A stretch of DNA of 64,000 bases from Aculops lycopersici (Eukaryota; Arthropoda; Arachnida; Trombidiformes; Eriophyidae). Made by a program: the position numbers and the translations under genes. Position 1 is the first letter of the stretch. Each line of letters opens with the position of its first letter. The notes beneath the pieces are model-generated. The model was given only the letters and a program-made list of their open reading frames with translations. It was not told the origin of the DNA and searched no databases. The DNA is taken from NCBI GenBank assembly GCA_015350385.1, contig WNKI01000001.1, forward strand, positions 7,651,433 to 7,715,432, in the 5' to 3' direction. Shown here one piece after another: positions 1 to 8,514 of the stretch.

Positions 1-1
1 C

Positions 2-427
2 AAAGCTTTAAGACTTTACGAATGTGTCGTATCCCCCAAAGTTCTTGTTGTACTACTGAAATTAATGCCAAATCTCAACACTGTTGAAATTATAAGATGC
101 TGCTTCAGCAAGAAGGACAATGATATTGAAGAAAACTTCAAGCATCCCTGCGAGAATTTGATTATTACAGACCCCCTAACAACAAATGACCCTCGAACCG
201 TTGAGGCTATTATGAGAATGTTACCTTCCGCGATATTGAAGTCATACAGATGCCCAGTTAGCAAGAAGAGGCGTCTCATGAGACGCGCCAATATCAGGTA
301 CAAACGTTTGAGGGAATATGAACTAGGTAATGTCGTCAACGCGGAAGTGCCACAAACCAACCCCAATCACCGATTGGTATCAAGACCCATAGTGGAAAAT
401 GTAGCTCCTACAAACGAGGTTAATTGA
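2..427 (+). CDS. 3' end of an unidentified protein (partial, cut by window start)
   Basis: The frame is open from base 2 to a TGA at 425-427, about 141 codons, with no stop at the left edge, so the gene starts outside the window. The first internal Met is at 65. The first third has a leucine-spaced pattern (LVVLLKLMPNLNTVEIIRC) like a leucine-rich repeat, as in F-box/LRR proteins. The tail is basic (KKRRLMRRANIRYKRLREYE) and then becomes polar. I do not recognise the family, and the LRR reading is only a resemblance. Codon use looks like that of the downstream Sec5 gene. No splice site is needed to explain the frame. Confidence 0.5.
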   Translation, partial: KALRLYECVVSPKVLVVLLKLMPNLNTVEIIRCCFSKKDNDIEENFKHPCENLIITDPLTTNDPRTVEAIMRMLPSAILKSYRCPVSKKRRLMRRANIRYKRLREYELGNVVNAEVPQTNPNHRLVSRPIVENVAPTNEVN

Positions 428-740
428 ATTTAATTTGTTTTTTGTGATTAAAAAAACCCGCCTTTGACATTTCATGTTTCACTCCCTACATATGGGCCTC
501 CATGTAGGAAGTGAAACTTGGACAACGAGCATTCAGACAGAAAATTGTACAATATAGTAAAGTTGACTAACATAATTTCGAATGGTAAACCTGGGTGTCT
601 GTTTATTGTGTTGACTGCGAGCTTTTATACTCGCGGCTTGTGTTATGTTGTGTTAGACTGATATCCTCACATGCGCAATATGTCTTCTGAAACATCATAC
701 TTTTTATCGATATATTCCAATTTCAAACTCTACTGTCAAA
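428..740. other. Intergenic region upstream of Sec5, with one hairpin
   Basis: AT-rich spacer between the partial gene and Sec5. It contains the inverted repeat listed at 476-517 and otherwise only short AT tracts. The last ~100 bases are presumably promoter and 5' UTR of Sec5. No further coding segment is seen. Confidence 0.6.
476..517. repeat. 16-bp inverted repeat (one mismatch) with 10-nt loop
   Basis: Arm 476-491 (GTTTCACTCCCTACAT) pairs with 502-517 (ATGTAGGAAGTGAAAC) except at one position. The loop is 492-501. It lies about 50 bases after the stop of the partial gene, so it could be a structured 3' UTR element, a small hairpin RNA or a remnant of a short inverted-repeat transposon. 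Only the pairing itself is seen. Confidence 0.6.
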
Positions 741-3047
741 ATGGCTGAGGAACCCAAAGTTACCGGTTTGTCCCCAATGACAGGTCCCCCTGGAACAAAA
801 ATAACTATCAGAGGCGAAAATCTTGGTCAATCAAACAATGATATTATTAGGCTAACGATAAATGGCGCAGATTGTTTGCCATATTTAGAGTGGCGTTCGT
901 CAAATAAAATTATAGCAAGATGTGCTAATATAATTGGAAGAGGCGATATCATTATAACAACTCAGACAGGAGGCCAGGGAACTTGTGATGTACAATTTGA
1001 TTGTCATGAACAAAAAATTGGTGTCTCAGATGAAACCGCTGTTTGGGTTGAAGAGGATTTCAAGATAGCAGACAGAGAAACTCTTACCATTCCTGGCGCC
1101 ATGGTTGAGTATTCTGTGGATTTCATGTCGAATAGATACAATCCGCGAAGATATCTGATGGATAAATATTCTGACTCAAGCTTCGACCAGCTAGAGGAAT
1201 TGCGAAAATCATTGCGAAACAAGCTATCGATCAGAAACAGTCCCGAGGCTGATGAAAGCCGCTCGGATCGTGCAACATTACTAAAATCAAATCTACCAAC
1301 TATTATGGAGTGTTTACAAACCTTGGAAAGACTTAGCAAGGTTGTCAGCTCTCGTGATACATCTATCGACGACATAGTTGGAGCAATTGAGGCGAGTAGA
1401 TCGAGAGTTCAAAAGACTTTTGATCCCCTTCTGGCTCAACGAGACTTGGTGCAAGATATCGAAAATGCGATGCAACAAAATGCCTCGTTATTCAAACTTC
1501 CGTCGGCTATAGAGGAGAGTATTCAACTTAGAAACTACGATTCAGTTGTTAAAGATATATCAAGTGTTTTGTCGCGTTTAGAAACGGTCAACCAAGAAGA
1601 GAATCTCGTTGCGAAAATACAGCAGAAGGTTTTAGCAAAAGTAGACGAACTCAAGGGTACTATTAGAACCCAATTGCACCATAAATGCACCACAACGGAC
1701 GGTGAGAGAAATATCGAAGAAGTCAAGAAGCTCATATCGAACCTTCACCGACTCGGTGATACATTTGATATTTGGGATGCATTGAACGATATGTCTAGAT
1801 CCCTGCGAAATACTATGATCGAACAGGAGACCTACTTTTTAAAACTAAGTCATGAGCAGGCAATATCACCAAAACATAGGATTAACTGTATCGTGGGATT
1901 TGTTGAAAGTGCCATCAAGTTCTTCAATGGAACATTCTACGATATTCTCAACTTAGGTCGATCTTATTTTGATCCTAAAGATGAATTCGCTTGCAAAGAG
2001 TCCGATGATATCAAGAATAGGAGGCAGAATGAATTCGACGAAATCCTGGTCAGCAAACTGATAGGGAACCTGACTACATTACTGAGACGAGCACTAGTGC
2101 CTGAATCACAGAGATTGGATGGTCCGACACAGTGGCCAACTATCGACAGTCACTCCTATGATAAGGAGATTTTAAAGAAGATTTTGCAAGCTGTGATCGA
2201 ATGTCATGCAAAATTGACAACTGTAAACCTACCACCAATTGCTCGTACACCTGTTCAGGATCTCAAGGAACTATTGATTGAGCTCCGAATCGAGTCCATG
2301 AAGAGATTGTTCGCGCACGAAACTAGAGCAAGCAAGAATCTTCATATCAAAGAGGATTGGGTCATAGAGGTTGATGATCTCGATGGTGGTCGAACAAACT
2401 TACCTTACATCTTTGAAGGGGCCGTTTTAGATACACTCAAGTTTGCGAAAGAGACAGTATTCAAGCCAAGTCTACCAAACGAAAAGTCGATTCTCAAAGA
2501 AGTTAGTGTCCAAGCAGAAATGAAAGGCTTGGCACAGAGTCTTATAAACTCATTCACCGAGTGTCTCGACAATGCTTTAGTGTCCAATCTAGAGCATCCA
2601 GCCGAATCGACTAAAGGTCTACTAGCGGCTAGGCACTCTAATAGAGCACCATCAAAGTATATGAATCGTTTGCTCATAACCATGTGCAATTGCCAGTTTA
2701 CTAAAGACAGATTGTTTCCTAGATTACAAGAAGAGTTTGAGAAGCTAGAGAACATGAAGATGGATAGTATGTTTAATAATTGTAAGAAGAAGTATGGTGA
2801 TTATATCAGCAAGATAAGAGAAAAGCTACTTAATGAGGTCAGGTGCCGAATCGTGACGCAAAAGTTCAAAGAGCAACTCAAAACTTCAGAAGCTAATAAT
2901 GACAACATCCGTCGTGATTTACAAATCAATCTAATGATTGTCAATTCCGAAATATTTCTGATAGCTCCTCAGCTTGTCGACGACTTGATGACCCGTATTG
3001 TGAATACTATACAGAAAGAGCTCAATATTGGGCCGGGAAAACTATAA
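741..3047 (+). CDS. Sec5: Exocyst complex component 2 (Sec5)
   Basis: Single-exon gene of 768 codons. Residues ~5-90 form an IPT/TIG immunoglobulin-like fold (PKVTGLSPMTGPPGTKITIRG, then GRGDIIITTQTGGQGTCDVQF). In Sec5 this domain binds the GTPase Ral. The rest is the long helical Sec5 rod that packs into the exocyst, the octamer that tethers secretory vesicles to the plasma membrane. The helical region starts around residue 135, after the RYLMDKYSDSSFDQLEELRKSL segment. Human EXOC2 has 924 residues, so this copy is shorter, mainly in the rod and C-terminus. The first ATG follows upstream stops and matches the family start MAEEPKVTGLSP. It faces the Rab39-like gene with only 206 bases between stop codons. 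Confidence 0.9.
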   Translation: MAEEPKVTGLSPMTGPPGTKITIRGENLGQSNNDIIRLTINGADCLPYLEWRSSNKIIARCANIIGRGDIIITTQTGGQGTCDVQFDCHEQKIGVSDETAVWVEEDFKIADRETLTIPGAMVEYSVDFMSNRYNPRRYLMDKYSDSSFDQLEELRKSLRNKLSIRNSPEADESRSDRATLLKSNLPTIMECLQTLERLSKVVSSRDTSIDDIVGAIEASRSRVQKTFDPLLAQRDLVQDIENAMQQNASLFKLPSAIEESIQLRNYDSVVKDISSVLSRLETVNQEENLVAKIQQKVLAKVDELKGTIRTQLHHKCTTTDGERNIEEVKKLISNLHRLGDTFDIWDALNDMSRSLRNTMIEQETYFLKLSHEQAISPKHRINCIVGFVESAIKFFNGTFYDILNLGRSYFDPKDEFACKESDDIKNRRQNEFDEILVSKLIGNLTTLLRRALVPESQRLDGPTQWPTIDSHSYDKEILKKILQAVIECHAKLTTVNLPPIARTPVQDLKELLIELRIESMKRLFAHETRASKNLHIKEDWVIEVDDLDGGRTNLPYIFEGAVLDTLKFAKETVFKPSLPNEKSILKEVSVQAEMKGLAQSLINSFTECLDNALVSNLEHPAESTKGLLAARHSNRAPSKYMNRLLITMCNCQFTKDRLFPRLQEEFEKLENMKMDSMFNNCKKKYGDYISKIREKLLNEVRCRIVTQKFKEQLKTSEANNDNIRRDLQINLMIVNSEIFLIAPQLVDDLMTRIVNTIQKELNIGPGKL

Positions 3048-3253
3048 TCAAAGATCTCAAAATTGAATCATCATATATGATCATATTAAAAGTATCAAAC
3101 CCATGAGATTACGAATGATGATACAGTACGAGGCTGGTTATTATTATGATGTTAATTTTTAAATGATTTGTATATCATGTGTATAATAAGAATGCTATGA
3201 ATAATGTTTACAGTTGTTTAACGGGGGAGGGATCCGGGAGTTGGTAGGTAAAC

Positions 3254-4333
3254 TTAACAGCATCCACCTAGAAATCCTGAAACTGGCTGCGCTTCGAGTA
3301 GACGAACTCTTCCGCCGTTACTTCCAATACTAAATCCTCTATCATTGAATCGTCGACTATTTGCTTCAATCAGGGGTCCAATTCGAATGCCCTCGTTGAT
3401 ATAAGATGATGCGCCATCGAAGGTCAAATGACCACCGGATGCAGTTCTATGTAGACGATTTGCTCGTCCACATTCACTAATTTTGTCATATATTTCTTCA
3501 GCTAAGAGTTGGAAGGCTTGATTAACATTATAGTGCATCCTACTTGAGGTTTCGATAAATTTGAAACCGTACCTATCCGCGAAAGCTTTGCCATCCTCGT
3601 AGCTCACCTGTCGTTGTGACTCTAGGTCTTTCTTACAGCCCAGAACCAAATAAGCCATCTTGTAACCATCTTGCCGCATTGAATGTTGATTTTTAGATTG
3701 TTGTCTCTCATGAACTGAATTGAAGGATAAAATTGATGTATCAGTCAGTGTGGTCGATGGACTATTAAAAGATCTTGATGAGTGATTACTGTTATCATTT
3801 GGATTGTTCTTCCTCGCATGTGTAGAAGGCGATGAGTGTGGGGTTGATGTGAAAGGAAAATGATTATGTTGTCTTTGATTCATATTGTTGTATGATATAT
3901 TATTGTGATCTAGTGGTGCTAAAGTTGGTGATGGTCCAGGCTCAACATGATTGCAAGCCTCTGTGAACCAATCGATGAGATGCTCAAAGGATTCCCTATT
4001 AGTAATATCATAAACCAGTACGATTCCAACTGAATTTCGATAATAGCTAGTAACAATGGACTTGAATCGTTCCTGACCGGCGGTATCCCAAATTTGCATT
4101 TTAATGATTATATTTTCTTCAGACTCAGATCTTGCCTCGCTAACATGAGACTCGTCAGCTTGATTTTGTTTCGATCGAATTTCGATGATTTTTGAGAAAA
4201 AATCCACACCAACAGTTGGCTCCATTTCGCCGAAGGTTCCTTCGGAAAAAGTTTTCAGTAGAGATGACTTACCGACCATTGTGTCACCGATTACAATGAT
4301 TCTAAACTGATAATGATACGGAACCTCCATCAT
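3254..4333 (-). CDS. Rab39: Rab39-like small GTPase with a large low-complexity insert
   Basis: The 359-residue protein opens with YHYQFRIIVIGDTMVGKSSLL, as in Rab39, which has the Tyr-Gln-Phe lead-in. G1 is GDTMVGKSS (16-24), switch I is PTVGVDFF, G3 is WDTAGQERF (82-90), and SYYRNSVG and DITNRESFEHLIDW follow. G4 reads CKKD at 233-236 instead of NKxD (Rab39 proteins normally have HKCD), followed by the Rab39-like LESQRQV. G5 is ETSS. The tail ends in GGCC, a double-cysteine prenylation signal. Two extra segments are present: ~53-74 and ~131-222, the latter Asn/Ser/His-rich. Usual Rab39 length is ~215. Rab39 acts in endosomal and autophagosomal traffic. Two adjacent ATGs are possible starts. 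It is divergent from the PI3K gene, with which it shares 345 bases. Confidence 0.85.
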   Translation of the reverse strand: MMEVPYHYQFRIIVIGDTMVGKSSLLKTFSEGTFGEMEPTVGVDFFSKIIEIRSKQNQADESHVSEARSESEENIIIKMQIWDTAGQERFKSIVTSYYRNSVGIVLVYDITNRESFEHLIDWFTEACNHVEPGPSPTLAPLDHNNISYNNMNQRQHNHFPFTSTPHSSPSTHARKNNPNDNSNHSSRSFNSPSTTLTDTSILSFNSVHERQQSKNQHSMRQDGYKMAYLVLGCKKDLESQRQVSYEDGKAFADRYGFKFIETSSRMHYNVNQAFQLLAEEIYDKISECGRANRLHRTASGGHLTFDGASSYINEGIRIGPLIEANSRRFNDRGFSIGSNGGRVRLLEAQPVSGFLGGCC

Positions 4334-4678
4334 GGTAGACTTATAATATATTTATATAAGTTATCAGAATTGTAAAAAGATATGTAAAATTTGCTCGCCA
4401 TCTCTATGATGGTGACAGGTTCCCGGATTTGTCAATCCTCCCAAACAATACCGGCATTTGCAAACAACAACACACACATTGCCGGATAGTAAATAAAGCG
4501 ATCCTGCAGGAATTGTTCAATAAGATCTCTATTCAGTGCAGTTGGTGTGCTAGTCCTGCAGCGTATACAAGACTCCCATAACAATTTTTCTCGTTTAACT
4601 AGACAATCGATAGCAGGGGTCCCTCTTCGCCTCTAATGAGCTACAGGAGTTTTATTCATTTACATCATTTCCATTTGG
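4334..4678. promoter_or_regulatory. Shared divergent upstream region of Rab39-like and PI3K
   Basis: The two genes start 345 bases apart on opposite strands, so this interval must carry both promoters and 5' UTRs unless leader exons lie elsewhere. I see no convincing TATA box at a useful distance. The position, not a motif, supports the call. Confidence 0.4.
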
Positions 4679-7600
4679 ATGATATCAATCATGTCGTCCT
4701 CAGGCGAAGTCTACGGCATGCACATCCTGCCGGATAGATTCAATGCCGATATCCTACTACCTAACGGACTATTCATGACCATCCCCTGTAAGAGGGAGGA
4801 TACACTTGAGAGTGTCAAGAGACAAGTATGGAAGAACATCAACCATAGTTCGGCTCGTTTATTTAACATAGGCGATCAATCATCGTTTATATTCTGTGCC
4901 GTAACTTTGGATGCTAAAGTTGAAGAATTCTACGAGGAATCTAGAAGGCTATGTGATCTTAGACTGTTCGACTTGATGCTCAAACTGATAGAACCTGAGG
5001 GAAATAAGGAAGAGAAGAAACTAAACAGCATGATTGACTTAGCGATTGGTAAGAAAGTAAACGAATTATTCTTAGAACTTCCGAGAGAGATCAAAGAGGA
5101 AGTCAATGACTTCAGGCGTCACAATACCGATTATGATGAAATTATTTTGAATCATATTGATCAAGGTACTTTATTTTCCTCCTATTCCAGTTGTGTTGAT
5201 GTCCCATTCAAGATAAGAGTAATATCTGCCACATATGTTAATGTTAGGAATGTTGACACAATGTTCGTCAAAGCTGCCGTTTATCATGGAACCGAATGTC
5301 TGGGTGTGCAAGACACAACTCAAGTGGAACCGAGCAACCCCAAATGGGACCAATGGATCAAGTTTGATTTTCACTGTACGGAGCTACCTAGGAGTGCTAA
5401 GGTATGTCTATCTATATGTATAGTAAGCAAGAAACGGACTAAGGAAATATGCTCCTTGGGATCTGTCAACTTTAGTCTTTTCGACTACCGAGGCTATATG
5501 AGATCTGGGCGAACCCAACTCAACCTTTGGCCACCACCAAAAGGATGTGACGAATTGTTGTTCCCTTTGGGTACTCTCGGGAGTAATCCAAACAACGACT
5601 CGCCATGCTTATTATTGGAGTTGATGAGCTTCGATCGCCATGTAGTGTTCGCCCCTATACGAGATGTATATGCTTATGCAGCCCATGCTATCAAACAAGA
5701 GCCAATAACCGAGCAAGACCACAACTTTCAGATGCCACCATCAAATTTAGCTATCTCGAATACATCTGTCAATACACCCGCGAATTGCCACACTCATTAT
5801 GCCAGTATACGATTAGAATTTCGTGATAGAACATTGAGTAATAGTTGCGCCGATACGAGAGCATTTATAGAGCGTCGTTTATCATCATCGTCGAACAATA
5901 GACGAGACTCGATTAGCACCACCTACAATGATAATCTTGGCTCCATGCGATCTCGTCGACCCACCACAAGTTCTGAAAAGTTCTCAGCCCCTTCTTCCAG
6001 AACCTCGTCAACAGCATCAATGTTAACAAGGCTAGACTCTGGGGCTCACTCTAAACAGCATCTTATCTATAATAACCAACCATCTCATCATCATACAGCG
6101 CAATCAGTCGCGACAACAACAAGCACCATAAACCATACCTTGACAAATAACTCACCTGTTAATTACACAACCCACGGATCTAGTCAAGCCTCCAATCTGG
6201 GTAGTTCCAATGGTAACCTTGTGTCGCCAATTGCGTCGCCCCTTATTCCACAAGCAAGCAGTCAGCCCCCTCCCCCAAATAGTAATCCAGCTAGCTCTCC
6301 AGATCACACGAGTTTTACGCCGGCTTCGCTAGATGGACTAGACACCAAGTCAGATTCGACAAATAGTGAGGAACACAACATAGTGCTAGTTAATGAATTG
6401 ATTGCTACGCCACCATTTACCCCCTTGACGGCACAACAGAAGACCTTATTGTGGAACATGAGATTCTATTGCAAGCGAGTACCAGAATCTTTGCCCAAGT
6501 TGTTGGATGCCATTGATTGGAAGAGTCGTAATCAATTGAGTCAACTCTATGTCCTTCTCGATGAATGGGGCCAAGTTTCTCTGGAGACAGCATTACGTCT
6601 TTTGGATGCCAAGTATGAGGATAGCTATGTCAGACAGCATGCGGTCAAATGGCTAGACGATTGTTTGACAGAAGAGATGCTATCCTGCTACTTGTTGCAG
6701 TTTGTACAAGTTTTGAAGACTGAGCCATACATCGAGAATGAGCTATCGAAGTTTATGAATAACCGAGCATTGCTGAGTCCTGCTATTGGAAATCTATTCT
6801 TCTGGTATTTACGTTCAGAGTGCGACGAGATCAACGATTATCACAACACGATAAGATTTAGGTATTTATTAGAGCGTTATCTAAGAGGTATCCCTGAAGA
6901 AAGGCTCAACACACTTGTCAGACAGGTACAGGGTCTAGATAAGCTGATGAATTTAGCTGAGGCGTGCAAGGATAAACCAACTGGAGAAGGTCGACTGAAG
7001 TTCATGCAAGAGCAAATGCAACGAGTCGACTTTTCGGATATGCTCCAGAATATCCCTGATCCTATAGACAACAATCGATTTTTAGGCCAACTCCTATATG
7101 ACGAATGTCGCATTATGGATTCGGCAAAACGACCGTTATGGTTAGTTTGGTCACTACCAATATTAGATGGGAAACAAGCCGAGCTCTTCAATCACAATCC
7201 CAAGAGTGAAGAAGATATTGTCAACTTGTATTCGCGAAGTAACAAACGAAGTCATAGTTACAGTGGTAGCAAAGAGCATGCAACCAAAGACTCTAAATCT
7301 ATAACTACAAGTATTAAAGAAGAAGACTCTAACTCATCTCAAGGTACAGATGATCTATCGATTTCAAGATTCTCAACACGAACCATGACATCATCTAGTG
7401 ATTCGACAAATTGTATTAGCCAACAATCTACTCTAACACGAAACGGCATAGACTCAACCAAGATCGGTGCATCATCATCATCTGCAAACGGGAAACCTCC
7501 AACAGCAACTAGTGCAATAATATTCAAGGTCGGCGATGATCTAAGACAGGACATGTTGACTCTGCAGATTATCAGGATTGTTGATGCAATCTGGCGTCAG

Positions 7601-8320
7601 GAAGGCCTAGATATGTGTATGTTAGCTTACACTTGCCTGTCAACTGGAAAAAATGTTGGCATTATTGAGGTTGTTAATCGAGCTGAAACCATCACTAGTA
7701 TTCAGAAATCCGGTGGACGGATGTCAACAATACAAATTGACTCTACGCAGTTGCATCGTTGGATTAAGGAAAGAAATCAGGACAACTATGATGAGGCCAT
7801 CAGACGGTTCACTTTCTCGTGCGCCGGGTACAGTGTTCTTACGTTCGTATTAGGTATAGCCGACCGAAACCCTGACAATATTATGGTCAGTGAGGATGGC
7901 AGAATCTTTCACATAGACTTTGGCCATTTCCTCGGCCACTTCAAGAAGAAATTTGGTATAAATCGAGAGCGAGTCCCTTTTGTGCTGACTGAAGATTTTC
8001 TCCACGTTATAGCTCGTGGCTCTGACTTCCGGAAGGGCGGTAGCAACAGCTTCGAAGCTTTCAGAGATCTTTGTGGTGAGGCTTATGTTTCGCTCAGGCG
8101 CCATTCAAATTTGTTAATCACTTTATTCACAATGATGCTTCGCACAGGTATACCGGAATTGAGAACGCTGGACGATATCTCATACCTGAAAACTAGCTTA
8201 CAGGTCGGTGTTTCCGAGGAGAAGGCAAGAGAGTTCTTCCAGGCTCAATTCTTCGAGGCCTACGCCGGCGCTTGGGCCACCAAAGTTGATTGGTTTTTTC
8301 ACAACATCAAACGCATGTGA
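4679..8320 (+). CDS. Pi3K92E: Phosphoinositide 3-kinase class IA catalytic subunit (p110), lacking the Ras-binding domain
   Basis: Single-exon gene of 1213 codons. In order: adaptor(p85)-binding domain ~24-110 (ILLPNGLFMTIPC, TLESVKRQVW); linker 111-176 with the family motif NDFRR; C2 domain from residue 177 (FKIRVISATYVNV, GSNPNNDSPCLLLEL) to ~340; Ser/Thr/Asn/His-rich linker to ~580; helical domain ~583-790; kinase ~800-1210 (SAKRPLWLVW, IIFKVGDDLRQDMLTLQ, HIDFGHFLGH, ending KVDWFFHNIK). It would make PIP3 at the plasma membrane downstream of receptor tyrosine kinases through p85. Oddities: the Ras-binding domain that should sit between linker and C2 is missing. The catalytic loop is DRNPDN, with Asn1064 where p110 has His. 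About 110 low-complexity residues (~835-944) interrupt the kinase N-lobe. The p110 identity is firm, but activity is uncertain. The symbol is by fly homology. Confidence 0.92.
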   Translation: MISIMSSSGEVYGMHILPDRFNADILLPNGLFMTIPCKREDTLESVKRQVWKNINHSSARLFNIGDQSSFIFCAVTLDAKVEEFYEESRRLCDLRLFDLMLKLIEPEGNKEEKKLNSMIDLAIGKKVNELFLELPREIKEEVNDFRRHNTDYDEIILNHIDQGTLFSSYSSCVDVPFKIRVISATYVNVRNVDTMFVKAAVYHGTECLGVQDTTQVEPSNPKWDQWIKFDFHCTELPRSAKVCLSICIVSKKRTKEICSLGSVNFSLFDYRGYMRSGRTQLNLWPPPKGCDELLFPLGTLGSNPNNDSPCLLLELMSFDRHVVFAPIRDVYAYAAHAIKQEPITEQDHNFQMPPSNLAISNTSVNTPANCHTHYASIRLEFRDRTLSNSCADTRAFIERRLSSSSNNRRDSISTTYNDNLGSMRSRRPTTSSEKFSAPSSRTSSTASMLTRLDSGAHSKQHLIYNNQPSHHHTAQSVATTTSTINHTLTNNSPVNYTTHGSSQASNLGSSNGNLVSPIASPLIPQASSQPPPPNSNPASSPDHTSFTPASLDGLDTKSDSTNSEEHNIVLVNELIATPPFTPLTAQQKTLLWNMRFYCKRVPESLPKLLDAIDWKSRNQLSQLYVLLDEWGQVSLETALRLLDAKYEDSYVRQHAVKWLDDCLTEEMLSCYLLQFVQVLKTEPYIENELSKFMNNRALLSPAIGNLFFWYLRSECDEINDYHNTIRFRYLLERYLRGIPEERLNTLVRQVQGLDKLMNLAEACKDKPTGEGRLKFMQEQMQRVDFSDMLQNIPDPIDNNRFLGQLLYDECRIMDSAKRPLWLVWSLPILDGKQAELFNHNPKSEEDIVNLYSRSNKRSHSYSGSKEHATKDSKSITTSIKEEDSNSSQGTDDLSISRFSTRTMTSSSDSTNCISQQSTLTRNGIDSTKIGASSSSANGKPPTATSAIIFKVGDDLRQDMLTLQIIRIVDAIWRQEGLDMCMLAYTCLSTGKNVGIIEVVNRAETITSIQKSGGRMSTIQIDSTQLHRWIKERNQDNYDEAIRRFTFSCAGYSVLTFVLGIADRNPDNIMVSEDGRIFHIDFGHFLGHFKKKFGINRERVPFVLTEDFLHVIARGSDFRKGGSNSFEAFRDLCGEAYVSLRRHSNLLITLFTMMLRTGIPELRTLDDISYLKTSLQVGVSEEKAREFFQAQFFEAYAGAWATKVDWFFHNIKRM

Positions 8321-8514
8321 TTAAAACGTAGGGTAATACAGAAATCAATCCTATATAATGATTAGAGTTAAATTCGAAGTATCAAATCATAAATTTATGA
8401 TCTGCGAATGAAAATTTATTTTAGGCTATAGCTTAGTGATATCAATATATGTTCGTCTTGAAATGAGCTTGAATACAATGTGTCTGAGATGCTGCCGTAT
8501 CAATAGGTTATAAC

